Assembly: GCF_937997595.1 (NCBI RefSeq)
Contig: NZ_CALKTS010000004.1
Span: forward strand, 1-19,169
Direction of reading: 5' to 3'
Length of the DNA: 19,169 nucleotides
Origin: an uncultured Campylobacter sp.
GTDB lineage: Bacteria; Campylobacterota; Campylobacteria; Campylobacterales; Campylobacteraceae
The position numbers were made by a program, and so were the translations under genes. Position 1 is the first letter of the stretch. Every line of letters begins with the position of its first letter. Shown here piece after piece: positions 1 through 6,249 of the stretch. Under the pieces are notes generated by a model. The model was not told the origin of the DNA. It saw only the letters and a list, made by a program, of their open reading frames with translations, and did not search any database.

Positions 1-4
1 TTTT

Positions 5-55
5 GGGATTTTTGGGATTTTTGGGATTTTTGGGATTTTTGGGATTTTTGGGATT
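5..55. repeat. 9-bp G-rich tandem repeat (TTTTTGGGA), six G-tracts
   Basis: GGG occurs at 5, 14, 23, 32, 41 and 50, exactly every 9 bp, each tract separated by ATTTTT. The array begins at or before the window edge, so its full copy number is unknown. It ends in TTCCGCC at 54-60. Four or more G3 tracts with 6-nt loops satisfy the usual G3N1-7 quadruplex pattern on the plus strand. The unit is three codons long, so it reads in frame as Leu-Gly-Phe repeats, but no credible gene uses it. It lies downstream of ahpC, whose transcript would carry the C-rich complement if it read through. Confidence 0.9.
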
Positions 56-183
56 CCGCCGCCGCGACTCAAAATTTTGGCAGCGGAATTTAGAAAGCTT
101 TGCTAGCTTTAATAACCTGCGCAAGGCTAAATTTAAACTTTACGCAGTTAGAATTTGTACGCCCGCGCGAAGAATTTTACAAC
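56..183. other. intergenic region downstream of ahpC
   Basis: No credible gene is seen here. A short inverted repeat AAAGCT/AGCTTT with a 5-nt loop sits at 94-110, but neither side has a T run, so it is a poor intrinsic terminator for ahpC. I see nothing else. Confidence 0.5.
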
Positions 184-780
184 TTATAGTTTGCTTGCGT
201 TTTTGTCTAGATACTCTGCGACGCCCTTAGGATCTGCTTTCATCCCTGCGTCACCTTTGTGCCAGCCTGCAGGGCAGACCTCGCCGTGCTCGTTCGTAAA
301 TAGCATCGTATCGACCATTCTTAGCATCTCGTCGATGTTTCTGCCAAGCGGTAGGTCGTTGATGACGGCGTGGCGGACTGTGCCGTCTTTGTCAAGTAGG
401 AAGCTGCCGCGAAGCGCTACGGCATTGCCGAATAGCACGTCGAAGCTGCGCGCGATATCCTTTGTAATATCCGAAACTAGCGGGAACTGCACTTTGCCGA
501 TACCGCCTGCATTTACCGGAGTGTTTTTCCACGCAAGGTGGGTAAACTCGCTATCGCAGCTAACGCCGATAACTTCGATGCCCTTGGATTTGAAATCTTG
601 ATATCTGTGATCGAATGCGATGATCTCGCTCGGGCAGACGAAGGTAAAATCTTTTGGATAAAAGAATACGACCGCGCCTTTTTCGCCGATATTTTTATAG
701 AGGTTGAAATCCTCAACTATCTCGTTGTTGCCTAAAACCGCAGTTGCCGTAAAATCAACGGCTTTGTTGGTTACTATCAT
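184..780 (-). CDS. ahpC: 2-Cys peroxiredoxin (AhpC/TsaA family)
   Basis: Thiol peroxidase that reduces hydrogen peroxide, organic peroxides and probably peroxynitrite in the cytoplasm. The 198-aa length is normal for a typical 2-Cys peroxiredoxin. The peroxidatic Cys49 lies in the FTFVCPSE motif with the upstream Pro and Thr of the PxxxT/SxxC signature. The resolving Cys169 lies in EVCPAGW near the C terminus. The ATG at 778-780 is preceded by AAGGAG seven bases upstream, which fixes the start. The gene diverges from fdxA, as I recall for Cj0334/Cj0333c in C. jejuni, where ahpC is repressed by PerR and iron and also bound by CosR. No AhpF reductase gene is nearby, so electrons presumably come from thioredoxin. 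Family assignment is secure; regulation is by analogy. Confidence 0.97.
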   Translation of the reverse strand: MIVTNKAVDFTATAVLGNNEIVEDFNLYKNIGEKGAVVFFYPKDFTFVCPSEIIAFDHRYQDFKSKGIEVIGVSCDSEFTHLAWKNTPVNAGGIGKVQFPLVSDITKDIARSFDVLFGNAVALRGSFLLDKDGTVRHAVINDLPLGRNIDEMLRMVDTMLFTNEHGEVCPAGWHKGDAGMKADPKGVAEYLDKNASKL

Positions 781-814
781 TTGTTTCTCCTTGTTAATAA
801 AATTTATGATGGCG

Positions 815-822
815 ATTATACA
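815..822 (-). promoter_or_regulatory. ahpC extended -10 promoter element
   Basis: The minus strand reads TGTATAAT here, a perfect -10 with the TG extension. It would start transcription roughly 28 nt before the ahpC ATG, leaving room for the AAGGAG site. Campylobacter sigma-70 promoters usually lack a clear -35, and none is evident. Confidence 0.7.
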
Positions 823-884
823 TTTTAAAACTTTAGATTTGCTGAAATTTGATGAAAATTTTTATATAATAAAATTTATTTGCT

Positions 885-905
885 TGATAATATTAAATTT
901 TATCA
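885..905. promoter_or_regulatory. candidate Fur/PerR-type operator between ahpC and fdxA
   Basis: An inverted repeat TGATAA-N9-TTATCA lies in the divergent intergenic region. Its arms resemble half-sites of the Fur family box built from GATAAT/ATTATC. Which regulator binds, and which of the two genes it serves, cannot be read from the sequence. It lies just upstream of a possible fdxA -10 at 925-930. Confidence 0.45.
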
Positions 906-921
906 TTTTTTAAATTTAGTA

Positions 922-930
922 TGTTATCAT
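922..930 (+). promoter_or_regulatory. candidate fdxA extended -10 promoter
   Basis: TGTTATCAT is a TG-extended -10-like element that would give a leader of about 24 nt before the fdxA ATG. A better-matching TATAAT at 865-870 would give a leader of roughly 85 nt. I cannot choose between them without transcript data. Confidence 0.35.
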
Positions 931-960
931 TACTCCACATTTTTTGATAAAGGAGAAACA

Positions 961-1245
961 ATGGCTGTAAAAATCACCGATATTTGCATTAGCTGCGGCT
1001 CATGCATCGACGAGTGCCCGGTAAATGCGATCGTGGACGATAGCGATAACCCAAGCGGCGAGGATAGCTACTACGTATATGCCGATAAATGCGTCGAGTG
1101 CGTGGGCTACAACGACGAGCCGGCTTGCGCTAGCGCCTGTCCGACTGATGGCTGTATCGTTTGGAGTGACATCGTAGCGGGCCAACCTAGCAGGGATAGT
1201 ATAGGTGCGGATCTACGCAGCGGAGATACCCCGGTATTTGCTTAG
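961..1245 (+). CDS. fdxA: 2[4Fe-4S] ferredoxin FdxA
   Basis: Small 94-aa cytoplasmic electron carrier with two [4Fe-4S] clusters. The first site is C9-x2-C12-x2-C15-x3-C19-Pro. The second is C44-x2-C47-x8-C56-x3-C60-Pro, with the extended x8 spacing of the Allochromatium/YfhL-type ferredoxins. An extra Cys65 follows. The ATG at 961 is chosen over upstream in-frame starts because AAAGGAG lies at 949-955 and the protein then begins with the family's usual MAVKITD. In C. jejuni the homologous, divergently placed fdxA is reported as iron-induced and needed for aerotolerance, which fits its position opposite ahpC here. A strong terminator follows. Confidence 0.95.
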   Translation: MAVKITDICISCGSCIDECPVNAIVDDSDNPSGEDSYYVYADKCVECVGYNDEPACASACPTDGCIVWSDIVAGQPSRDSIGADLRSGDTPVFA

Positions 1246-1250
1246 CAGAT

Positions 1251-1280
1251 AAAATTCCGCGATCAAATGCGCGGAATTTT
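1251..1280 (+). terminator. intrinsic terminator after fdxA
   Basis: A perfect 11-bp inverted repeat, AAAATTCCGCG and CGCGGAATTTT, encloses an 8-nt loop five bases after the fdxA stop. The arm ends in TTTT and is preceded by AAAA. It should separate fdxA from ndk. Confidence 0.85.
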
Positions 1281-1319
1281 AATTCATTTAATCCTTAAAT
1301 AAATTTTAACCTATTTTTC

Positions 1320-1327
1320 GATACAAT
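1320..1327 (+). promoter_or_regulatory. candidate ndk -10 promoter element
   Basis: GATACAAT supplies a TACAAT -10 about 26 nt upstream of the ndk ATG, just after the fdxA terminator. This suggests that ndk starts its own transcription unit running into rpmF-plsX-fabH. The preceding 50 bases are AT-rich with no obvious -35. Confidence 0.45.
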
Positions 1328-1352
1328 CCGCCTTTCACTTTAAGGAGATTAT

Positions 1353-1766
1353 ATGCAGCAAACGCTTTCTATTATTAAGCCTGATGCCGTTAAAAAGGGC
1401 GTTATCGGCAAAATTATCGATCGTTTCGAAAGCCACGGACTAAGAATCGCAGCGGCTAAAAAATTATGCCTAAGCGCCGAAGATGCGGGTAAATTTTATG
1501 AAATTCACAAGGATCGCCCTTTTTATAAGGATCTGATTGAGTTTATGACTAGCGGCCCGGTGGTCGTAATGGTGCTTGAAGGCGACGATGCTGTAGCTAA
1601 AAATCGCGCGCTAATGGGCGCTACCGATCCGAAAAAAGCCGATAAAGGCACGATCAGAGCAGACTTTGCGGACAGCATCGACGCTAACGCCGTTCACGGT
1701 AGCGACAGCCTAGAAAACGCAAAAACCGAGATCGCATTTTTCTTTGCAAAAAGAGAAATTTGCTAA
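1353..1766 (+). CDS. ndk: nucleoside diphosphate kinase
   Basis: Transfers the terminal phosphate of an NTP, usually ATP, to NDPs through a phosphohistidine, balancing the (d)NTP pools in the cytoplasm. The 137-aa length is typical. The N terminus QQTLSIIKPDAV and the active-site motif NAVHGSDS with catalytic His115 are intact, and the RALMGATDPKKA and GTIRADFA segments are classic family blocks. The ATG is preceded by AAGGAG. The next gene starts only nine bases after the stop, so they are probably cotranscribed. The neighbourhood ndk-yceD-rpmF-plsX-fabH matches C. jejuni as I remember it. No oddities seen. Confidence 0.97.
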   Translation: MQQTLSIIKPDAVKKGVIGKIIDRFESHGLRIAAAKKLCLSAEDAGKFYEIHKDRPFYKDLIEFMTSGPVVVMVLEGDDAVAKNRALMGATDPKKADKGTIRADFADSIDANAVHGSDSLENAKTEIAFFFAKREIC

Positions 1767-1775
1767 GAGTGCCAC

Positions 1776-2129
1776 GTGAAGATCGCTTTTGCTAAAATTT
1801 CCGCCGCGCCCGTGCCGTTTGAAATTTCGAGGGACGGACTTAAGTTTGGCGGAAATTTAAAACGAAAAGACTCTAAGTTTATCGAGTGCGAGGGCGAAAT
1901 TAAGGGCAAAATTCCATACATTTGCGACCGCTGCGGCAAAGAATTTAATCTTGACGTAAACGAGAGCGTAAATTTGCTTTTAAGCGAAGGCGTTTTTAAT
2001 GACGAAAGGCACGAAAGCTTGGACGTTATGGAGTTTTTCGGCGCCGAAGTTGATCTGGATGAAATTTTAAGAAGCGAAACGGAAGCTTTCAAAAGCGACT
2101 ATTTTTATTGCGAAGAATGCAAGAACTAA
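1776..2129 (+). CDS. YceD/DUF177 family protein, GTG start
   Basis: A 117-aa protein whose position directly before rpmF and plsX is the hallmark of the YceD (DUF177) family. E. coli YceD is linked to large-subunit rRNA accumulation, but the biochemical role here is unknown. It carries two Cys pairs, CDRC near residues 50-53 and CEEC near the C terminus, a probable zinc-knuckle arrangement. The middle is acidic. The only reasonable start is GTG at 1776, nine bases after ndk, with a weak AAGAG-like site overlapping the ndk stop. Translation is therefore probably coupled to ndk. The gap to rpmF is 18 bases. Family call rests on context plus the paired cysteines. Confidence 0.8.
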   Translation: MKIAFAKISAAPVPFEISRDGLKFGGNLKRKDSKFIECEGEIKGKIPYICDRCGKEFNLDVNESVNLLLSEGVFNDERHESLDVMEFFGAEVDLDEILRSETEAFKSDYFYCEECKN

Positions 2130-2147
2130 ATTTATAAAGGAGAAAAA

Positions 2148-2294
2148 ATGGCAGTTCCAAAGCGAAGAGTTAGTAAAACTCGTGCGGCGAAAAGACGCAC
2201 TCACTACAAAGTGACCCTTCCGATTCCCGTCAAAGATAAAGACGGAAGCTGGAAAATTCCGCATAGAATAAACAAAACTACGGGCGAATATTAA
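2148..2294 (+). CDS. rpmF: 50S ribosomal protein L32
   Basis: A 48-aa basic ribosomal protein of the large subunit. The product begins MAVPKRRVSKTRAAKRRTH, the diagnostic L32 N terminus, and ends HRINKTTGEY. It is short for L32 but matches the epsilon-type form, which lacks the zinc-binding Cys pairs of some L32 variants. AAAGGAG six bases before the ATG is a strong ribosome binding site. plsX starts four bases after the stop, so the two are almost certainly cotranscribed and translationally coupled. The yceD-rpmF-plsX-fabH order is conserved widely in Gram-negative bacteria. Confidence 0.96.
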   Translation: MAVPKRRVSKTRAAKRRTHYKVTLPIPVKDKDGSWKIPHRINKTTGEY

Positions 2295-2298
2295 TCCG

Positions 2299-3291
2299 AT
2301 GATTTCCGTTGCTATAGACGCGATGGGCGGTGATTTCGGCTGCGAGCCGATAATAAACGGAGTCGTAGATGCGCTGCGAGAGCGTAAATTTAATGCATTT
2401 TTGGTAGGCGACGAAGCGCAAATCAAGCCTTTTATTCCACAAGATCAAGGCTTTGAGAAATATATCACTTACGTAGCTGCAAGCGAAGTTTTCGAGATGA
2501 AAGAGGGCGCAACCGACGCTCTCAAACGCAAAGAGAGCAGCATCTTTAAAGCGGTCGATCTAGTAAAAGACGGCACTTGCAAAGCCGTGGTATCAGCAGG
2601 ACATAGCGGCGCTACGATGAGCCTTGCTACGCTTCGCATAGGAAGGCTCAAAGGTATTTTGCGCCCCGCAATTGCCACGCTGATGCCAAATTCCATAGGC
2701 GGTCGCACGCTTGTGCTAGATGTGGGCGCTTATGTGGATTGTAAGCCTGAGAATTTGTTTCAATTTGCGATTATGGGCGAAGCATATGCCAAGGAGATTA
2801 TGGGTTTAAACGCACCACGCATCGGCTTATTATCCAACGGCGAGGAGGATAGTAAAGGCAACGAGGTAACAAAAGAAACCTTTCATATGCTTAAGAAGAT
2901 GCAAAATTTTATCGGTAATGTCGAAGGCAATCAAATTTTTGACGGCTCGGTAGACGTGGTCGTGTGCGACGGATTTATCGGCAACATTATGCTAAAATCC
3001 AGCGAAGGTGTCGCAAGCGCTATCGGCAAACTTATTAAAAACGAAACTAAAAAATCCCCTATCGCCATCGCAGGCTCCATCTTGATGAAGCGTGTCTTTA
3101 AAATTATTAAAAAAAGTACGGATTATGACGAATATGGCGGTGCGCCGCTTTTAGGCGTCAAAGAATGCGTCATCATAAGCCATGGCAAAAGCACCCCGAA
3201 AGCCGTTAAAAACGCGATCTTTCAGGCGCTTAAATTTGCAGATTCCAAAATCAACTCCGCGATAGAAAGCGAAATTTCTTCAAACGAATAG
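2299..3291 (+). CDS. plsX: phosphate acyltransferase PlsX
   Basis: Peripheral membrane enzyme that converts acyl-ACP and inorganic phosphate to acyl phosphate, the donor for PlsY in phospholipid synthesis. The 330-aa length is normal. The N terminus ISVAIDAMGGDFG is diagnostic, and the blocks VSAGHSGATMSLA, LVLDVGAYVDCKPENL and GLLSNGEEDSKGNE match the family. The ATG lies four bases after the rpmF stop with no strong Shine-Dalgarno, so coupling is likely. fabH follows after eight bases. Its partner enzyme PlsY is encoded about 5 kb downstream in this same window. Confidence 0.97.
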   Translation: MISVAIDAMGGDFGCEPIINGVVDALRERKFNAFLVGDEAQIKPFIPQDQGFEKYITYVAASEVFEMKEGATDALKRKESSIFKAVDLVKDGTCKAVVSAGHSGATMSLATLRIGRLKGILRPAIATLMPNSIGGRTLVLDVGAYVDCKPENLFQFAIMGEAYAKEIMGLNAPRIGLLSNGEEDSKGNEVTKETFHMLKKMQNFIGNVEGNQIFDGSVDVVVCDGFIGNIMLKSSEGVASAIGKLIKNETKKSPIAIAGSILMKRVFKIIKKSTDYDEYGGAPLLGVKECVIISHGKSTPKAVKNAIFQALKFADSKINSAIESEISSNE

Positions 3292-3299
3292 GAAAACGA

Positions 3300-4298
3300 A
3301 TGCAAAAAGCCTCGATGATCTCAATCGCAGCATACGCGCCGAGCGAAATTTTAACCAATTTCGATCTTGAAAAAATGGTTGAAACGACTGATGAATGGAT
3401 CGTCAAGCGAACAGGTATTCATGAGCGCCGCATCGCAAAGGGCGAGACCACTAGCGATTTGGGTATGAAGGCTGCGGCACTTGCGATTGAGCGTAGCGGT
3501 TTGCAAAAAAACGAGATCGATACAATAATATGCGCCACGATCTCGCCCGATTATTTCTGTATGCCCTCGACCGCGTGCGTCATCGCGGATAAGTTGGGTT
3601 TGAGCTTCGGCATCACGGCGTTTGATATAAATGCCGCCTGTACGGGCTTCATCTATCTTTTAGAGCTCGCAAAATCCCTCATCGAAAGCGGTGCCAAAAA
3701 ACACGTGCTGATAATCGGCACGGAAAAACTAAGCTCGATAGTCGATTGGAGCGACCGCGCTACGTGCATACTCTTCGGCGACGGCGCAGGCGCTGCGGTT
3801 ATCGCGGCGCGTGACGATAACGGAATCATCGACATTCATACCGCTAGCGACGGCAGTAAGGGCGATCTTCTCATCACCGCAGCCCCGGGTAGCGTCAATC
3901 CACTCAGCCAAAAAATCATTGACGAAAAGCTAGGCTTCATGCAGATGGCGGGGCGCGAGGTCTTTAAAATCGCGGTGCCGACGCTTAGTAACGACGTCGT
4001 GGAGATTTTGGAGAAAAATAAAATTTCGCCCGAGCAGGTCGATCTTTTCATCCCGCATCAGGCAAATTTACGCATCATCGAGGCGGTCAAGGCGAGATTA
4101 GAATTTAGCGACGAGCAGTGCGTGCTTACGATCGGCAAATACGGCAACACGAGCTCGGCGTCGATCCCGATGGCGATAAATGACGCTTACGAGAGCGGCA
4201 GGCTCAAAAATGGCTCGCTTATGCTTTTGGACGCGTTCGGCGGCGGTTTTACGTGGGGTAGTGCGCTTTTAAAATTCGGCGGTAAGAGCATAAACTAG
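3300..4298 (+). CDS. fabH: beta-ketoacyl-ACP synthase III
   Basis: Condenses acetyl-CoA with malonyl-ACP to start type II fatty acid synthesis. The 332-aa thiolase-fold protein has the full catalytic triad: Cys114 in DINAACTGF, His253 in IPHQANLRI and Asn283 in KYGNTSSAS. The N-terminal TDEWIVKRTGIHERRIA block and the GDGAGAAV turn are family landmarks. The ATG lies eight bases after plsX with a weak AGGAAAA site. The gene ends the ndk-to-fabH run. The next 930 bases hold no intact gene. Confidence 0.97.
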   Translation: MQKASMISIAAYAPSEILTNFDLEKMVETTDEWIVKRTGIHERRIAKGETTSDLGMKAAALAIERSGLQKNEIDTIICATISPDYFCMPSTACVIADKLGLSFGITAFDINAACTGFIYLLELAKSLIESGAKKHVLIIGTEKLSSIVDWSDRATCILFGDGAGAAVIAARDDNGIIDIHTASDGSKGDLLITAAPGSVNPLSQKIIDEKLGFMQMAGREVFKIAVPTLSNDVVEILEKNKISPEQVDLFIPHQANLRIIEAVKARLEFSDEQCVLTIGKYGNTSSASIPMAINDAYESGRLKNGSLMLLDAFGGGFTWGSALLKFGGKSIN

Positions 4299-4308
4299 CG
4301 CTTTTTAA
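4284..4308 (+). terminator. weak possible terminator at the end of fabH
   Basis: AAGAGC and GCGCTT could pair, with one mismatch, around an 8-nt loop that includes the fabH stop codon. A T-rich stretch follows. It is a marginal structure and the only candidate terminator at the end of this operon. Confidence 0.25.
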
Positions 4309-4481
4309 ATTTTATTATCTTTGAATTTCGCCATATTTAAAAGTTAAATTCTAAGCTTATTTACAAAACTAATTTCAAGTTTATATTTATTCCGAGTTAG
4401 GTTTCAAAATTTTAAAATGAAGCGTTTGCGATTGAAAGCATATTATAATCTTGTGCAGTTAAAATATCGGCTTTTGCGTGA

Positions 4482-5020
4482 GATAGTAAAACGACGTTAG
4501 TCTTAGGTCTGCTGCTTTTTGGTGGCGGGCTTTTAGAATATAAAAGAAATCAAATATGCGATAGCTTAAATGGGCGTTAATTTCAGGCGATTCTGCATTA
4601 ACGGCTTTTAATTAGCTGCAAAGCTCGGCAAGTATTTTTATGGCGGCGTATGGTGGATCTTTTGAGCGACCTACACATAGGCTGTAGAATAAAATTCAAA
4701 TACCAAAACGCTCACAACAGCAAGCATCAAATTGCCTTAGATTTGAAATTTAGCATAAACGCCGGTAAATTTAAATCAAATACTACGAATGGAATAATAA
4801 AGGACGCTATGCCATGAGCGAAGAGGCGTCGTATTATAGGGCGTTAAAATCTCCAGCTATCTCCCGTTATACAATATACATTTATCCCTGTGTAGATAGT
4901 GGATGACGGAGGACGCGGTCGCGTCAGCTGCAGACTAAAGCGGTCAATGCACTTAGCTTTAGTGTGAAAGCTACAGCGATTTATAGGTTTGATGATATGC
5001 CTAGCTCAATGTCATTGTAA
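4482..5020 (+). pseudogene. probable remnant of a small exported protein gene
   Basis: Three fragments in two frames look protein-like but cannot form one gene. Frame A at 4482-4580 reads KTTLVLGLLLFGGGLLEYK, a signal-peptide or membrane-segment pattern, with no start codon and stops at 4578 and 4599. The same frame reopens at 4650-4817 and encodes 55 residues. A second frame at 4775-5020 reads KYYEWNNKGRYAMSEEASYY, then meets a TGA at 4904-4906, and continues as a further 37 open codons. The simplest reading is a gene decayed by frameshifts and stops. I do not recognise the family, and the fragments could be chance. Small intact peptides within it cannot be excluded. Confidence 0.4.
4575..4603 (+). 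other. hairpin inside the gene-poor region
   Basis: CGTTAAT and ATTAACG form a 7-bp stem. A small internal loop leads to a CAG/CTG inner stem with a 6-nt loop. GGCTTTTAATT follows, so it could be a weak terminator or a structured RNA element of the decayed gene. Confidence 0.35.
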
Positions 5021-5182
5021 GCATTGGGAAATTTTAGCACGAAATATCATCTTGCAGTTACGGACGACAGGTATTAAAGCATATTATTAAGGCAATTTTT
5101 TATAAATTTTAAGTTCAAATTCCATTCGGATAAAATTTCGATTATTTTTTAAAAAGCGATCCGAAATTATCTAAAATTCCTC

Positions 5183-5208
5183 CGCTAGCTTGGACTATCT
5201 AGCGTTTT
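5183..5208 (+). terminator. possible hairpin terminator before the metF-like gene
   Basis: CGCTAG and CTAGCG form a 6-bp stem with a 10-nt loop, followed on the plus strand by TTTTGTT. It would stop plus-strand transcription leaving the gene-poor region. On the minus strand it lies 25-50 bases after the MetF-like stop but lacks a T run. Confidence 0.35.
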
Positions 5209-5231
5209 GTTCGTGTACCCGGTTTAAAATT

Positions 5232-6155
5232 TTAAATAACGTAAAATCCCAAATTCTCGTGCTTAAGGATAATTTTTCTGATCTCTTTTAGTAAGCTGAG
5301 CGAGGCTTCGATTTCGACGCGGCGGGTGCTTACGCTCTCGACGTTTGCGCCTACGCTTACACCTTTTGCGAGGGCGTATTTGTAGATGAAATCAAACATC
5401 TCTGCGCACAGCGCTGTTGAACTTTGCAAAATATCAACGCTGCTTTGCAGCCGCTGCTGCAAAAAATCTGGCACCGAGATGCCAAGCCATTTCATAAACT
5501 CAAGCGTCTTTAGGCTACCGCACGGCGTGAAAGTAAAGATTATCGGCACCTTTTTGCACTCCAAAGTGGCGTAATCGTCGATGAAATCTTTGGCATTTTG
5601 CACATTATAAACCGCCTGAGTGATAAAAAATTCGCACCCGTCCGCAGTCTTCTCCGCGATTTTTAGGTGCTCGTCGCGGCTCTTTTCATGGCGTTCAGGA
5701 ATGCAGATGCCGCCTAGGCAAAGATGTGGCGCCATGAGTCGCTTGAGTTCATAGGCACGGCTTAGATGCAGTTTGCATTCTTCGTTTTTAGAGCTCGCCC
5801 CCACGAAAACACCCAGCCCGCTTGCGGCATGCCTTAGAATTTCGCAAAATTCCGCTTCATCATATTTGCCTACCGCGCGATAGATGATCGCTTCTTTATC
5901 GGTATGTAGATACTGCGTGTAATAGCGCGCAGGATCGATCGTATGCACAAAAGGGAAGGTCCGCTCATCTTTCGTGCGCGCGCTTTCATCTTGTAGATCG
6001 TAGATGACGATGCCGTCGCATTCGCATTCGCTTAGGCGTTGTGACCACGCCGTACCCAGGCGCTCGAGCTCGTCTTGAGAGGACGTGATTTTAGGCGGAA
6101 CGATGCCATAGAGCAAAATTCCGCTTTTTCCGTTTCTAATTTTTTCTTTTAACAC
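5232..6155 (-). CDS. methylenetetrahydrofolate reductase-like protein, divergent
   Basis: A 307-aa protein resembling the TIM barrel of MetF/MTHFR. The mid-region with VFVGASSKNEECKLHLSRA, then KLMAPHLCLGG-like helices, FFITQAVYN and PIIFTFTPCGSL follows MetF strand by strand. The Gln of the ITQ motif, which binds folate in E. coli MetF, is kept. However, the N-terminal FEFFPP motif that carries the catalytic Glu28 in E. coli reads LYGIVPP here, so Gly17 stands where that Glu should be. The LRGD motif is also not recognisable. It is therefore probably a paralogue with a different substrate, or inactive. The start is ATG with AAGGA nine bases upstream. It stands alone, divergent from the ATPase gene. 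The fold call is moderate; the function is unknown. Confidence 0.7.
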   Translation of the reverse strand: MLKEKIRNGKSGILLYGIVPPKITSSQDELERLGTAWSQRLSECECDGIVIYDLQDESARTKDERTFPFVHTIDPARYYTQYLHTDKEAIIYRAVGKYDEAEFCEILRHAASGLGVFVGASSKNEECKLHLSRAYELKRLMAPHLCLGGICIPERHEKSRDEHLKIAEKTADGCEFFITQAVYNVQNAKDFIDDYATLECKKVPIIFTFTPCGSLKTLEFMKWLGISVPDFLQQRLQSSVDILQSSTALCAEMFDFIYKYALAKGVSVGANVESVSTRRVEIEASLSLLKEIRKIILKHENLGFYVI

Positions 6156-6213
6156 TTGCCATTCCTTGATTTTTCGCGCATTTTAGCAAATTTAAATTTA
6201 AAAATTTAAATGA

Positions 6214-6219
6214 TATAAT
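6214..6219 (+). promoter_or_regulatory. -10 element for the HerA-like ATPase operon
   Basis: A perfect TATAAT lies 30 bases before the ATG at 6250, in an AT-rich intergenic region with AAATTTAAA palindromes. AAGGA at 6240-6244 is the ribosome binding site. Confidence 0.65.
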
Positions 6220-6249
6220 GCCGCGCAAATTGCAAATTTAAGGAACGCA

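Larger units (their letters stand above)
4299..5231. other. 930-bp region with no intact gene
   Basis: The longest non-coding stretch in the window, visibly richer in A and T than its flanks. No open frame starting with a plausible ribosome binding site exceeds about 55 codons. It holds short coding-like fragments (see the pseudogene entry) and two hairpins. It also holds a 12-bp word, AAAGCATATTAT, at 4435-4446 and again at 5076-5087, each close to an ATCTTG/CAGTTA stretch. No tRNA, insertion sequence or CRISPR is seen. Confidence 0.7.

Noticed and set aside
3..230. 75-codon plus-strand frame with a Leu-Gly-Phe repeat N terminus
   Set aside because: It is opened by the 9-bp repeat, has no ribosome binding site in view, and overlaps the 3' end of ahpC antisense.
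155..601. 148-codon frame antisense to ahpC
   Set aside because: It lies wholly opposite a certain peroxiredoxin gene, its composition is Ser/Leu/Pro-rich shadow type and no start site is plausible.
4417..4500. 27-codon Lys/Arg/Leu-rich ATG frame (MKRLRLKAYYN...)
   Set aside because: No ribosome binding site, very short and low-information composition; it may be a chance frame in the AT-rich island.
5111..5128. TTCAAATTCC stretch resembling a tRNA T-loop
   Set aside because: No D-arm, anticodon arm or acceptor pairing can be formed around it.
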